Shown here: positions 45,813 to 54,980 of the stretch, piece after piece
Layout of the letters: each line of letters starts with the position of its first letter
Numbering within the stretch: position 1 is the stretch's first letter
From: Pelagibius sp. Alg239-R121
GTDB lineage: Bacteria > Pseudomonadota > Alphaproteobacteria > Kiloniellales > Kiloniellaceae
Assembly: GCF_947331435.1 (NCBI RefSeq)
Contig: NZ_CAMZOF010000004.1
Coordinates: 124,001 to 188,000 of the forward strand
Direction of reading: 5' to 3'
DNA length: 64,000 bases
Position numbers and translations under genes: made by a program
The notes under the pieces: generated by a model
Told to the model about the DNA's origin: nothing
The model's database searches: none
The model's input: the letters and a program-made list of their open reading frames with translations, nothing else

Positions 45813-46571
45813 ATGGGACGGGTCGAAGGGAAGGTCGCCTTGGTTACGGGGGCGGCGTCGGGCCTGGGCGCGGCAACGGTTGCCCTGCTTGTGGCCGAAG
45901 GTGCCCGGGTCGTTGCCGGAGACCTGGAAGTTGAAAAGAGCCTGAGCGCGTTTCAGGGTCTGGGCGATAAGGTGTTTTCGATCCGCCTGGATGTCACTTC
46001 AGAGAGTGATTGGATCGATGCCATTGAAAAGGTGCTCAATCACTATGGCCGGTTGGATATTCTGGTCAATTCGGCCGGAATACTTCTGATGAAGGATGTG
46101 GAAGCAACCAGCCTTGAGGACTGGCGCCGGGTAAGCGCTGTCAACCTGGATGGTACTTTTCTCGGCTGTAAGTATGGCATCGGCGCCATGAAAGAGGCCG
46201 GTGGCGGGTCGATTATCAATCTCTCCTCAGTTTCCGGCTTGGTCGGAGGACATAATCTCGCGGCCTATAATGCCAGTAAGGGTGGCGTTCGGCTCTTGAC
46301 CAAATCGGTTGCTTTGCATTGTGCGCGCAAGGGTTATGGAATTCGCTGCAATTCGGTCCACCCCACTTTCGTGGAAACGCCGATGCTCGATGCACTCCTG
46401 GAGACGGCCGAAGACCCCGCCGCGGCGCGCGCGTCTCTGACCCGGCAGGTGCCGCTTGGACGCCTTGGGCGGTCGGAAGACGTCGGAAAAATGATCCTAT
46501 ACCTTGCGTCTGACGAATCGGCCTTCGTGACCGGCAGCGAGATGGTGATTGACGGCGGGGCGACAGCATGA
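45813..46571 (+). CDS. Short-chain dehydrogenase/reductase
   Basis: The 252-residue classic SDR has the cofactor motif TGAASGLGAA, GDLEVE with an acidic residue that favours NAD(H), NSAG, the catalytic Ser in NLSSVSG and YNASKGG with Tyr and Lys. The ending VTGSEMVIDGGATA is typical. AGGGAGAA before ATG 45813 selects this start over 45744. The stop overlaps the next gene as ATGA. With a phosphotransferase partner it may act in hydroxyacyl metabolism. Confidence 0.92.
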   Translation: MGRVEGKVALVTGAASGLGAATVALLVAEGARVVAGDLEVEKSLSAFQGLGDKVFSIRLDVTSESDWIDAIEKVLNHYGRLDILVNSAGILLMKDVEATSLEDWRRVSAVNLDGTFLGCKYGIGAMKEAGGGSIINLSSVSGLVGGHNLAAYNASKGGVRLLTKSVALHCARKGYGIRCNSVHPTFVETPMLDALLETAEDPAAARASLTRQVPLGRLGRSEDVGKMILYLASDESAFVTGSEMVIDGGATA

Positions 46572-47626
46572 CGTCAGAGGATCCAGAACTACGTGAAACC
46601 CGTCCCGACGAGCGGCTTGAGCTTTCCCGGCTCGAGCCCTTCCTGCGCGCCCAATTGCCCGGGGCCGAGGGTGAGATTTCCGTGCTGCAATTCGGCGGCG
46701 GCCACGCCAATCTGACCTACATGATCTCGATTGGGCAGGACGAGTGGGTTCTGCGCCGTCCACCGCTCGGACCGGTCGCGCCCGGTGCGCATGATATGAA
46801 ACGCGAGCACCGGGTTTTATCGCGGCTTCACGAAGTCTTTCCTTTGGCACCGCGGTCATTCCTACTATGCGAGGATCGAGCCATCATCGGTGCCGATTTT
46901 CAGATTATGGAACGCCGTCGCGGTATTGCCGTTCGCGCGCTGCTGCCGCCGGACTATGGTGCTTTTCCGGATCTCAAGCGCCGTATTGGCGATATGCTGA
47001 TCGATACTCTGGTCGAGCTCCATCAGGTTGATCCGGCGGCTGTAGGTCTGCAAACCCTGGGTCATCCGGAAGGCTTTTTGCAAAGACAGTTGGATGGTTG
47101 GGCCAGACGCTGGAAGGCCGCCAAGGACCGTGATCTCGAAAGCGTCGATCATCTCGTGAAACGGCTACAGACGGATTTGCCGTCAAGCCAGGTGGCCACG
47201 TTGGTTCACAACGACTACAAGCTCGACAACATGTTGCTTGACCCGTCGGATCCGGCCAAGCCGACGGCGTTGCTCGACTGGGACATGTGCACACGCGGTG
47301 ACCCCTTGAGCGACCTTGGCCTGCTACTGAACTACTGGGCTGAGCCTGGCGACGACCCGGCCTGCCATAGCGTTTCGGCCATGCCGACCTGGACAGGCGG
47401 ATTCCCGAGCCGCGAGGATGCAGTCGACCGCTACGCCAGGCTGAGCGGACTCGATCTCTCCGCCTGGCGCTGGTATCACGCCTTCGGCATCTTCAAGATG
47501 GTTGTGGTGATCCAGCAGATCTATATCCGCTATCTGCGCGGTCAAACCGCCGACTCGCGTTTCGCGGCATTCGGCGACAAGGTCGTTGCTATGGCCGCGC
47601 ATGGATTAGCGGTTGTGGAGGCCTGA
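46568..47626 (+). CDS. Phosphotransferase of the APH/ACAD10-11 N-domain family
   Basis: The 352-residue kinase-like protein shows a Gly-rich-like turn (LQFGGGHANLTYMI), the invariant Lys equivalent in EWVLRRPPLG, the catalytic loop VHNDYKLDNMLLDPSDP and DWDMCTRGDPLSDLG as the metal-binding motif. In ACAD10/11 and in LvaA of the levulinate pathway, relatives phosphorylate the hydroxyl of 4-hydroxyacyl-CoA. The coupling to an SDR fits such a route, by inference. The substrate may also be unrelated. Confidence 0.85.
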   Translation: MTSEDPELRETRPDERLELSRLEPFLRAQLPGAEGEISVLQFGGGHANLTYMISIGQDEWVLRRPPLGPVAPGAHDMKREHRVLSRLHEVFPLAPRSFLLCEDRAIIGADFQIMERRRGIAVRALLPPDYGAFPDLKRRIGDMLIDTLVELHQVDPAAVGLQTLGHPEGFLQRQLDGWARRWKAAKDRDLESVDHLVKRLQTDLPSSQVATLVHNDYKLDNMLLDPSDPAKPTALLDWDMCTRGDPLSDLGLLLNYWAEPGDDPACHSVSAMPTWTGGFPSREDAVDRYARLSGLDLSAWRWYHAFGIFKMVVVIQQIYIRYLRGQTADSRFAAFGDKVVAMAAHGLAVVEA

Positions 47627-47665
47627 CTGCCGCACGCGCCCGCCCGCCCTCATTCATCATTGAGT

Positions 47666-47710
47666 GAGACACATAAAGCCAAGCGTATAGGCAAGATTGT
47701 GTCTCGTTTT
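47666..47710 (+). terminator. Probable terminator after the SDR-phosphotransferase pair
   Basis: GAGACACA (47666-47673) pairs with TGTGTCTC (47698-47705) and is followed by GTTTTATT. The loop is long (24 nt) with a small inner GCC/GGC stem, so the structure is imperfect. Confidence 0.55.
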
Positions 47711-47924
47711 ATTCGACCATGGTACTACAACCAGTACGCTGATTGTCTGTTGCGGTCGCGTCGCGAATTTGTGAGCATTTCATCCAAGTCGCAGAGGGCA
47801 TAGGTGTATTTTCGGCCTTCGACCTAGCCTGGGGTTTCAAGTTTTAGTTCGCTGCGCGCATATCGTTTCGGATCTAGCGATGCAGGCCGTTGGATTGTCC
47901 CACAAGCATCCATAGGAAGAAGGC

Positions 47925-48926
47925 ATGCAAGATACCGCCGTCGAGATCGACCGAAACGCCGCTCCCGACGCAGATACCAGTCGTCAGATCGCGTCGCTAT
48001 CTCAGCATCTTTCAAGTGGCTTGATTGGCCGCTCGCCTCTCGTCGAACGCCTTCTGATCGGTCTGCTCACCGGCGGACATCTGTTGATCGAGGGGGCGCC
48101 GGGATTGGCGAAGACCCGCGCGGTCAAGCTGTTGTCCCAGGGGGTCGATGCCTCCTTTGCCAGAATTCAGTGCACTCCGGACCTCATGCCGGCGGATTTG
48201 ACCGGCACGCCCGTGTTCAGGCCTGATCGGGGCGAGTTCGAGTTCGTGCGCGGACCAGTGTTTCATTCGCTCGTGCTGGTCGACGAGATAAATCGCGCAC
48301 CGCCCAAGGTTCAGTCTGCTTTGCTGGAAGCAATGGCCGAACACCAAGTCACAGCGGGCGGTGCGACTTATCCGTTGCCAGACCCCTTCATGGTCGTTGC
48401 CACTCAAAACCCGATCGAACACGAAGGCACCTTTCCTCTACCGGAGGCGCAACTCGACCGTTTTTTGCTGCATGTGGTGCTTGATCTTCCCGATGCAGTG
48501 GCCGAGCGCGAGATCCTGGATCTGGTTGAGCGGGAGACGACGGTAACGCCGGCTCCGGATGTCGATCAACTCAGCCCGGAGATCCTGCATCAGGCCCAGG
48601 CCGCGGCGATGCAGGTGCATCTCGCACCGGCTTTGAAAGACTATATCGTGCGCTTGGTCACTGCGACCCGGGATCCGGAAATCGCACCTGATGTGCGCCG
48701 CGCTATTGAGCACCCCATTTCACCACGTGGCACACTTGCGCTTGCCGCCGCTGCCAAGGCACACGCCTATCTGGCCGGCCGCGATTATGCAGTGCCGGAA
48801 GATGTCGTTGAACTTGCAACCGATGCGCTGGCCCATCGGATCGTCCTGACTTGGCGTGCAGCCGCAGACGGTGAGACCGCACGCAATCTGGTGCATCAGC
48901 TGCTCAAGCAGGTTCGGCCTCTTTGA
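47925..48926 (+). CDS. MoxR-family AAA+ ATPase
   Basis: The 333-residue ATPase has Walker A GAPGLAKT (57-64), the RIQCTPDLMPADLTGTPVF segment, Walker B LVLVDEINRAPPKVQ (D120/E121), a sensor 1 region VVATQNPIEHEGTFPLPEAQLDRF and a C-terminal lid with HPISPRGTLALAAAAKAHAYL. MoxR proteins act with von Willebrand A proteins as chaperone-like remodelers. AGGAAGAAGGC precedes ATG 47925. It leads the Bat-type operon; DUF58 follows directly. Confidence 0.93.
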   Translation: MQDTAVEIDRNAAPDADTSRQIASLSQHLSSGLIGRSPLVERLLIGLLTGGHLLIEGAPGLAKTRAVKLLSQGVDASFARIQCTPDLMPADLTGTPVFRPDRGEFEFVRGPVFHSLVLVDEINRAPPKVQSALLEAMAEHQVTAGGATYPLPDPFMVVATQNPIEHEGTFPLPEAQLDRFLLHVVLDLPDAVAEREILDLVERETTVTPAPDVDQLSPEILHQAQAAAMQVHLAPALKDYIVRLVTATRDPEIAPDVRRAIEHPISPRGTLALAAAAKAHAYLAGRDYAVPEDVVELATDALAHRIVLTWRAAADGETARNLVHQLLKQVRPL

Positions 48927-48927
48927 T

Positions 48928-49860
48928 ATGGATACGCTTAGCGGACTCCAGGAACCTGACCCCTTAGCCGTTCCAGGAGTGACGGCCGATACCGAAGCCC
49001 TGCTGAAGCTGCGCCATCTGGTCCGGAATATTCCGGAGCGCCGCCTTGCGCCAACCGGCATGCCAGGTGGATTCATGACCCGGCGGCGCGGGCGGGGGCT
49101 CGAGACGATCGATATCCGGGTCTTTTCCTATGGTGATGATGTCCGGCATGTCGACCATAATACGACGGCGCGCACCGGCGTCACTCATGTGCGGACTTTT
49201 CACGATGAGCGGGAACGCACGGCCCTGCTGATCGCCGATTTCCGGCCCGCGATGCTCTGGGGGACTCGCCGCGCGCTGCGCTCGGTTGCCGCCGCTGAGG
49301 CTCTGTCCTTGACCGGCTGGCGTGTCAATGAAGCCGGCGGCCGGGCAGGGCTGATAGCTTTCGGTAGCGGGGCACCGGTCTTTGCTGCGGCGCGCGGGCG
49401 CGAACGGGGTATGGTCGCAGTAATCGGTGGGCTTGCCGCCGCGCATCGCGATGCACTTGCGACGGCGGCGGAAAGTCGAGACCTGGAAGATCAACCGCTC
49501 GAAGTCGCACTGGAAATGGCGGCCGGACTGGTGCCTGCAGGTGGCTCGGTTTTTCTGGCCACAGGTCTGGACAATCCAGGCAAGGGTTTTGACGCACTTG
49601 CCGTGGCGCTCAATCGCCGCGCAGCGCTCACGGTACTGCTGGTCACCGATGCCTTTGAACGCAGGGCACCTGCCGGTTCCTATCCTTTCATCTCCGGGCA
49701 AGGCCGGATCCGCTGGGCTTTGATTGGCGGCGAAAAGCGTGAGGCCGCCAAGGACCGGCGGATCGAACATCTGACCCGGCTCGGTATCGTGGTCGTACCG
49801 GTAGACGCAAGTGCTGGCCCCGAAGTGATGGCTGACGATCTGGCCAGAGGTCTGGAGTAA
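48928..49860 (+). CDS. DUF58 domain-containing protein
   Basis: The protein of about 310 residues starts MDTLSGLQEPDPLAVPG (ATG 48928, 1 nt after the moxR stop). The DUF58 pattern VFSYGDDVRHVDHNTTARTG, then VRTFHDERERTALLIADFR, is followed by a VWA-like C-terminal fold. The family is found next to MoxR in most bacteria and probably bridges MoxR to membrane VWA partners; the precise function is unknown. It lacks obvious membrane helices, unlike many longer DUF58 proteins. Confidence 0.9.
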   Translation: MDTLSGLQEPDPLAVPGVTADTEALLKLRHLVRNIPERRLAPTGMPGGFMTRRRGRGLETIDIRVFSYGDDVRHVDHNTTARTGVTHVRTFHDERERTALLIADFRPAMLWGTRRALRSVAAAEALSLTGWRVNEAGGRAGLIAFGSGAPVFAAARGRERGMVAVIGGLAAAHRDALATAAESRDLEDQPLEVALEMAAGLVPAGGSVFLATGLDNPGKGFDALAVALNRRAALTVLLVTDAFERRAPAGSYPFISGQGRIRWALIGGEKREAAKDRRIEHLTRLGIVVVPVDASAGPEVMADDLARGLE

Positions 49861-49864
49861 ACCC

Positions 49865-50341
49865 ATGGCCGAGCCGTTGACCGCGGAAACCGCGAAAGCT
49901 CTTTCCCAGCTCAGGGACATACATCTTCCGGAACTGTCGGAGGCCGGCATTCTTGCAGATTGGGCCGCCGGCGCATCGCTAGGCTTGCTGGCCGCAGTGT
50001 TTCTCACGCTGCTGGGAGGTGCGGTTCTCAGGAAGTTGCCGTCTCACCGCAAGAACGCTCTCGTTGCACTGACGGCCAGCCGCACTCTGGAACCTGCCGA
50101 GCGGCTGCTCGCCCAGGCGAAGATCCTGCAGGCGATCGCACTGCAGGAGGACCGAAAAGGAGACCAGAATGCCACGGACCGGCATTGGTCCATGACTTTT
50201 GAACAGCGCTTACCCGGTCATTTTTTTACTGCTGGTGCCGGCATGTCCTTGCGCGACGATCTCTACCGGCCTGAACCCCGCACGGACCCAGAGGCGATTG
50301 ATCGGGAGATCCTGCGCCTGCTCAAACGGCGGCGGGGCTGA
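49865..50341 (+). CDS. DUF4381 domain-containing membrane protein
   Basis: The 158-residue protein has an N-terminal segment LSQLRDIHLPELSEAGILADWAAGASLGLLAAVFLTLLGGAVLR, with a single membrane helix near residues 33-53, and a cytosolic C-terminal helical part rich in Arg and Glu. The RDIHLP motif at the membrane entry is typical of DUF4381 proteins, which lie between DUF58 and VWA genes. Its role is unknown. It starts 4 nt after the DUF58 stop. Confidence 0.85.
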   Translation: MAEPLTAETAKALSQLRDIHLPELSEAGILADWAAGASLGLLAAVFLTLLGGAVLRKLPSHRKNALVALTASRTLEPAERLLAQAKILQAIALQEDRKGDQNATDRHWSMTFEQRLPGHFFTAGAGMSLRDDLYRPEPRTDPEAIDREILRLLKRRRG

Positions 50342-50346
50342 CGACC

Positions 50347-51303
50347 ATGTTCGATTTCGCAACACCGCTCGCGTTCCTGCTGTTGCCCTTGCCGATTCTG
50401 GCAGTGCGATTGCTGCCGCCCCTATCGGGTGCAAGCGGTGCTATATCGGTGCCAACGAGTATCGCTGTCGATCTTGGTCAGACCGGAAGTGCAGGTCTCG
50501 CGGTTGCCGGACGAAAGCTGCTTCCGATTATCCTTTGGGTGGCACTGGTCGTGGCCATCGCAGGGCCGCGTCTCGTGGTTCAGAGTCCCGCTCTGCCGGC
50601 GTCGGACCGGGACATCGTGCTCGCCTTGGACCTGTCCGGCAGCATGGAGCGTAAGGATTTCGAGCTGGATGGCGAACCTGCCCGGCGGCTCGATACGGTA
50701 AAACGCGTTGCGGTCGATTTCGTTCGTGGCCGCGCAGGCGACCGGGTTGGTTTGGTCATCTTTTCCGAAAAGGCTTTTTTTGCCACGCCCCTGACGTACG
50801 ACGTCGAGGCTGTCGCGCACAGCGTCGAAGAAGCGACGATCGGCATTGCCGGCCGTTCCACGGCAATTAGTGACGGTTTAGGGTTGGCACTCAAGCGACT
50901 GGAGGCTTCGGCATCGAAGTCGCGGGTCGTGATCCTGCTGTCCGACGGTGTGAATACCTCCGGCAATGTCGAGCCGAAGGACGCAGCGACGCTTGCCAAG
51001 GATTTGGGAATCCGTGTTCACACCATCGCAATGGGGCTGCATGCGACCACGGACGAAGGCCATAACCGGGATGCCGTCGATGCCGAAACCCTGCAGGCGG
51101 TTGCCGAACTCAGCGGCGGCACGAGTTTTCGCGTCCGCACTACCGCTGACCTCGAGGCTGTTGGTCGTTCGATCGACATGATGGAATCGAACCGGAACGT
51201 GGCCCCCGCGACGCAGATTTATCGCGACTTTTGGATCTATCCGGCGGGACTTGCTTTTCTGCTCGCCCTTGCGCTCGTCTTTACTGGTCGGAGACAGGCA
51301 TGA
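50347..51303 (+). CDS. VWA-domain membrane protein (BatA-like)
   Basis: The 318-residue protein has two N-terminal hydrophobic helices (about 7-25 and 57-74), a von Willebrand A domain with a full MIDAS motif DLSGS (95-99), and a C-terminal helix (about 294-312). GRSTAISDGLGLALKRL and VILLSDGVNTSGN are typical BatA segments. It belongs to the Bat set (aerotolerance in Bacteroides and envelope-related functions elsewhere). It overlaps the next gene by 4 nt. Confidence 0.9.
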   Translation: MFDFATPLAFLLLPLPILAVRLLPPLSGASGAISVPTSIAVDLGQTGSAGLAVAGRKLLPIILWVALVVAIAGPRLVVQSPALPASDRDIVLALDLSGSMERKDFELDGEPARRLDTVKRVAVDFVRGRAGDRVGLVIFSEKAFFATPLTYDVEAVAHSVEEATIGIAGRSTAISDGLGLALKRLEASASKSRVVILLSDGVNTSGNVEPKDAATLAKDLGIRVHTIAMGLHATTDEGHNRDAVDAETLQAVAELSGGTSFRVRTTADLEAVGRSIDMMESNRNVAPATQIYRDFWIYPAGLAFLLALALVFTGRRQA

Positions 51304-52226
51304 TCGAGATTTTCGATATCATGCTTTTACGCCCTCAGTGGTTGCTCGTCGTGCCACTGGTCGCTGTTGTCGGCTACTACTTTGTGCCCCGCGTGACAGC
51401 TCTTGCCGGTTGGGACCGTGCCATTGACCCGGCTCTTCTGGCTGCGCTTGAGCGGCTCGGCCGGGTCGTGCCCGGCTCTGGCCGCCGGAACTGGTTTCCC
51501 GCTGCGACGGCGATGCTGATTGCGTTTGCATTGATTGGTCCGGCAAACGAGGTAAGGGAAGGGGCCAGTTTTCGCAATCTTGACGGTTTGGTCGTCGTCA
51601 TGGATCTGTCCCGTTCGGTGACCGAAAGCACACGGTTGGGTGAAACGCTCGCGGCTGCCCGGCAGATGATCGATCAGGCAGGGACGAGACCGGTCGCGCT
51701 GGTCGTCTACGGCGGCGATGCCTACTTGGCCTCGGCTTTTACGAGCGATCATCGGGCATTGGGAACAACCATTGCGGTTCTGGACAGCGAGACGATCCCA
51801 GATGCCGGCAGCCGCCCAGAACGCGGTTTGGCTTTTGCACGCCGCTCGCTTGTAGACGCGGACATCGTCGCAGGCGATGTCGTACTGGTGACCGACGGCG
51901 GCGGCCTTGGCGATGCCGCGTTTCGAGAGGCCGATGCTATTGCTCGGCTTGGCAGCAGGGTTTCCGTTGTTTTTGCACCATCGGCCGAAGCAAGCACGAA
52001 CTCATCGCCACCGGACCAAGGATTGGTCGAAGCGCTGGCGAGGAGTGGCGGTGGGCGCGTTGCCGATGTTCTCGATCCGGCGACCATTGTCGCGCTGACG
52101 GACGAAAGCGCTTCGGCACGTTTGGCCGATGGTGATTTCGCAACCTTGGCCTGGCAGGACTATGGCCGTTTTCTGCTGCTGCTGGCATTGATCCCTGCAC
52201 TTGCCCTCTTCCGGCGGGGAGGATGA
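51300..52226 (+). CDS. VWA-domain membrane protein (BatB-like), altered MIDAS
   Basis: The 308-residue protein starts MIEIFDIMLLRPQWLLVVPLVAVVGYY at ATG 51300 and has N-terminal and C-terminal membrane helices around a VWA domain. The MIDAS core is DLSRS (102-106), which keeps DxSxS but replaces the usual Gly with Arg. The second VWA protein of Bat operons typically carries such changes. VLVTDGGGLGD follows the core. It is coupled to the genes on both sides. Confidence 0.88.
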   Translation: MIEIFDIMLLRPQWLLVVPLVAVVGYYFVPRVTALAGWDRAIDPALLAALERLGRVVPGSGRRNWFPAATAMLIAFALIGPANEVREGASFRNLDGLVVVMDLSRSVTESTRLGETLAAARQMIDQAGTRPVALVVYGGDAYLASAFTSDHRALGTTIAVLDSETIPDAGSRPERGLAFARRSLVDADIVAGDVVLVTDGGGLGDAAFREADAIARLGSRVSVVFAPSAEASTNSSPPDQGLVEALARSGGGRVADVLDPATIVALTDESASARLADGDFATLAWQDYGRFLLLLALIPALALFRRGG

Positions 52227-52227
52227 G

Positions 52228-52875
52228 ATGAGGCGGATTCTTATTTTGTCGTTTCTGGTCGTGCTGACGGCGGCCGGTTCCATTGCGCTTGATGGAATGG
52301 CTCCTTTCGGCCGGCTTGCACTCTCTCTCGGCTATCCCGCGTTTGCCGCACCGCTTTTGGATGACCCTTTCTGGAAGGGCGTCGCGCTTTACCGCCAGGG
52401 CCGCTACGAGGAAGCCGTGACGGCCCTGCGTGCTGCGGGTCCGTCGGGATACTATGACCGGGGAAACGCGCTGGTACATGCCGGCCGTTTCAACGAAGCG
52501 ATTGAGGTCTACGACGCGCATATCTATAGGATGCCACACGATGACGATGCCCACGTCAATCGCGCTTTGATCGTGGATCTCGTCGGCGTAATCGGCGACG
52601 GTTCAACCACGGACGGGCGGGTGACTGACGCACTGGTGGCGGGCGAAGAATCGGAGGAGGAGGCAGAGAAAACCGACGCGATGTCCGAGGCTTGGAACCG
52701 CTGGCGGGATAACGGCCGCAGGACTTTCGTGGATCAAGCCGTGATTGCCAGCCGGCAATGGCTTGCGACCCTGACGGACGAGCCCGGCCTCTATCTCAAA
52801 CTGCGGCTTGCGGCCGAGCACAAGCGGCGCTTTGAACGCGGCATTGCGGTGGCGCCGGAGAGTGACACATGGTGA
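52228..52875 (+). CDS. TPR-containing membrane protein (BatC-like)
   Basis: The 215-residue protein starts MRRILILSFLVVLTAAGSIAL, a signal anchor, and has a TPR-like segment (LYRQGRYEEAVTALRAAGPSGYYDRGNALVHAGRFNEAIEVYD, about residues 53-96). The C-terminal part is charged. BatC-like TPR proteins follow the VWA pair in Bat operons. ATG 52228 lies 1 nt after the previous stop, and its own end overlaps the next gene by 7 nt. Confidence 0.82.
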   Translation: MRRILILSFLVVLTAAGSIALDGMAPFGRLALSLGYPAFAAPLLDDPFWKGVALYRQGRYEEAVTALRAAGPSGYYDRGNALVHAGRFNEAIEVYDAHIYRMPHDDDAHVNRALIVDLVGVIGDGSTTDGRVTDALVAGEESEEEAEKTDAMSEAWNRWRDNGRRTFVDQAVIASRQWLATLTDEPGLYLKLRLAAEHKRRFERGIAVAPESDTW

Positions 52876-54143
52876 GCCGTTTTCCGTTCCTTGTCGTCGC
52901 CACCTGCTGGATCATAACGTTTTGTGGTTTCGGCGGTGCCTTGTCGGCGCAGGAGATTTCGGACGCTTTCGGGGGCTTCGCCGAGGTGCTGGTGGAGCCT
53001 ATGCCTGAGACGCCGTACGAACAGGAAATGGTGTTGATAAAGATCCGCGGAATCTATGCCAGTAAACCCGCGCGCCACAGTCTTGAACAGCCCATTATTC
53101 TGAACGCCGGCTGGATGCAGCTGGGCAGTGACAGCTGGACCGATGCCGTGCATGACGGTAAAGCGGTAAACGCGTTCGAGCGTATTATGGCCATCTTTCC
53201 ACAGAAGGCCGGACAGATCGAGATTGGCGCCTTCGAGCATCGCATGACCTTTCACGCTCTTGACGGAAGCTGGGTTGAACGGGTGCTCCGATCGGATCCG
53301 GTAATAATCGAGGTGCGGCCGAAACCCGTGACCAAGGAGTGGTGGTTGCCTGCGCGCGGACTGACGGTCACCGACAGTTGGGATCGCGCCCCCGATCAAC
53401 TCGGGCAGGCGGAATTGGCCCACAGGACTGTGACGCTCGAGGTGCGTGGCGTGGGGCCCGAACGCTTGCCGTCTGCACCTGACATGCGTTCGCCCGGTAT
53501 CATGTCCTTCAGCGATCCCGAGGAGCGCAGCCATGAACTCACCCCAGAAGGACCGGTGTCGCGGGTAACCTGGCGTTGGACGGTCCGGTCCATCACCTCG
53601 ACGCCGGCGATCATAGAAGCGGTGCGCATTCCTTGGTTCAACACCATGACGCGCACGGCTGACGAAGTGATGCTCGCGGAACAACGCGTCAGCCTCGCCG
53701 GCGAGGAAGCCGTGCAAGCGGCTCCCGAGACCTTGATAACAACGACGGCCGCTTTCGCTCTTCCTGTCGGTTTACTGATCGGCGCGCTTGCGGGCCTCGC
53801 TATGCTGATTCCCGGTCTGCGCTTGAGAACCCGGGCCGAGTTGGCTGGCCTTCTGCGCCCCTTGACCCGGGATCCAATGGTCAGGGAACTGCGTCGGGCA
53901 GCTCGGTCAGGTGATGCCGCAAGCGTCCGGTTCGTTGCGCATCGGTTGCTTCAAAGCGATCGGGAGGCGGGCCGGGAAGGGAGGTCGGATCCTGACACTC
54001 AGGAGGGGCTTGCCCGTCTGGATCGTGCCTTGTTTGCATCGTCGCCAACCGCAACGTCGGATGTCGATCTTCGCGCTTTGGTTCAAGGCCTGTTGCGCAG
54101 CAGAGCATCTGGCAGGTGGTTTCGGCCCGGAAGCTTGCTATAA
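52869..54143 (+). CDS. BatD-like periplasmic protein
   Basis: The 424-residue protein has a signal peptide (CWIITFCGFGGALSAQE), a long beta-rich periplasmic part (with EVLVEPMPETPYEQEMVLIKIRGIY at the start, as in BatD), and one membrane helix near residues 292-315 followed by a cytosolic basic tail. It completes the MoxR-Bat set. It overlaps the TPR gene. The Lin0512 gene follows after 86 nt, so the transcript may continue. Confidence 0.85.
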   Translation: MVSRFPFLVVATCWIITFCGFGGALSAQEISDAFGGFAEVLVEPMPETPYEQEMVLIKIRGIYASKPARHSLEQPIILNAGWMQLGSDSWTDAVHDGKAVNAFERIMAIFPQKAGQIEIGAFEHRMTFHALDGSWVERVLRSDPVIIEVRPKPVTKEWWLPARGLTVTDSWDRAPDQLGQAELAHRTVTLEVRGVGPERLPSAPDMRSPGIMSFSDPEERSHELTPEGPVSRVTWRWTVRSITSTPAIIEAVRIPWFNTMTRTADEVMLAEQRVSLAGEEAVQAAPETLITTTAAFALPVGLLIGALAGLAMLIPGLRLRTRAELAGLLRPLTRDPMVRELRRAARSGDAASVRFVAHRLLQSDREAGREGRSDPDTQEGLARLDRALFASSPTATSDVDLRALVQGLLRSRASGRWFRPGSLL

Positions 54144-54229
54144 CGTCTTTCTGGAACAGGATCGTTCTTGGCGGAACCAGTCACGAACTTTACTTCCATC
54201 ACACATGGTTTCTTTCAGGATTTCCCGAA

Positions 54230-54580
54230 ATGGCATTAAAGAGAATGGCGGTCGAGTTCGGCATGGGCACCGATCTGCATGGCGAGGACTACACCAAGGC
54301 AGCAGTGCGTGCGCTGCGGGATGCGCTTTGGCATAACTCCCTGAACGTGGCCGATGCGCTCGGCTTTCCGCGTGAAGCCATGATCGTCGAGGTGATGATC
54401 GGTGTGGCAAAACCGGATGCGGTCAACAAAGATGAGGTGGCCGCCGTGCTGCCTTACGGCTCCGCGACAGTAAAAGTAGAAGAAGGCGGTCTTGACGTCA
54501 CCCGGGCCGGCGGTTCGGGACGGACGGTCGTGGCCAATGCCGCTGCCATCGTCTACTTCGATATTGCGGAAGGAATTTAG
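54230..54580 (+). CDS. Lin0512-family protein, first copy
   Basis: The 116-residue protein starts MALKRMAVEFGMGTDLHGEDYTKAAVRALRDAL, which is the family hallmark (GMGxDLHGxDxTKAA). It has Ile/Val-rich strands and an NxGVxKP-like stretch (VMIGVAKPDAV). The function of the family is not known to me. The frame is open to 54116, but the family N-terminus favours ATG 54230. A paralogue follows 3 nt after its stop. Confidence 0.88.
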   Translation: MALKRMAVEFGMGTDLHGEDYTKAAVRALRDALWHNSLNVADALGFPREAMIVEVMIGVAKPDAVNKDEVAAVLPYGSATVKVEEGGLDVTRAGGSGRTVVANAAAIVYFDIAEGI

Positions 54581-54583
54581 GTC

Positions 54584-54952
54584 ATGACCGTCAAACGCTT
54601 GATCCTGGAAATGGGCACCGGCAACGACCTCTATGGCGAGGACTACACCAAGGCCGCCGTGCGTGCTGTGCAGGATGCGCTGCATCATTCCTCTCTCACC
54701 CTGTTCCGCTCCTTAAAGCTGGAGCACGATGCCATGCAGGTCACGGTCAACATCGGGGTTCAGAAACCGGAGTGCGTGGACGTCGACAAGGTGAAGCAAC
54801 AGATACCTTTCGGCACCGTCACGGTCGTCGCCGTCAAGGGCGGCCTGAACATACCTGATCCCGAAAACGATATCCTCTCCGTAGTGGCGACCGCCGGCGT
54901 GGAAGCCCACCTGGATATCCCAGATGGAAAATTCAAGCTGGCCGACTCGTAA
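54584..54952 (+). CDS. Lin0512-family protein, second copy
   Basis: The 122-residue protein starts MTVKRLILEMGTGNDLYGEDYTKAAVRAVQDAL and is clearly paralogous to the gene before it (same N-terminal motif, same NIGVQKPECV strand). The two differ in many positions, so they are old or diverged duplicates, possibly subunits of one heteromeric protein. The gap to the aldo/keto reductase is 28 nt, which suggests one operon. Function unknown. Confidence 0.88.
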   Translation: MTVKRLILEMGTGNDLYGEDYTKAAVRAVQDALHHSSLTLFRSLKLEHDAMQVTVNIGVQKPECVDVDKVKQQIPFGTVTVVAVKGGLNIPDPENDILSVVATAGVEAHLDIPDGKFKLADS

Positions 54953-54980
54953 TTCGCCGTCCAGGGAGGTAGTGAGAGAC

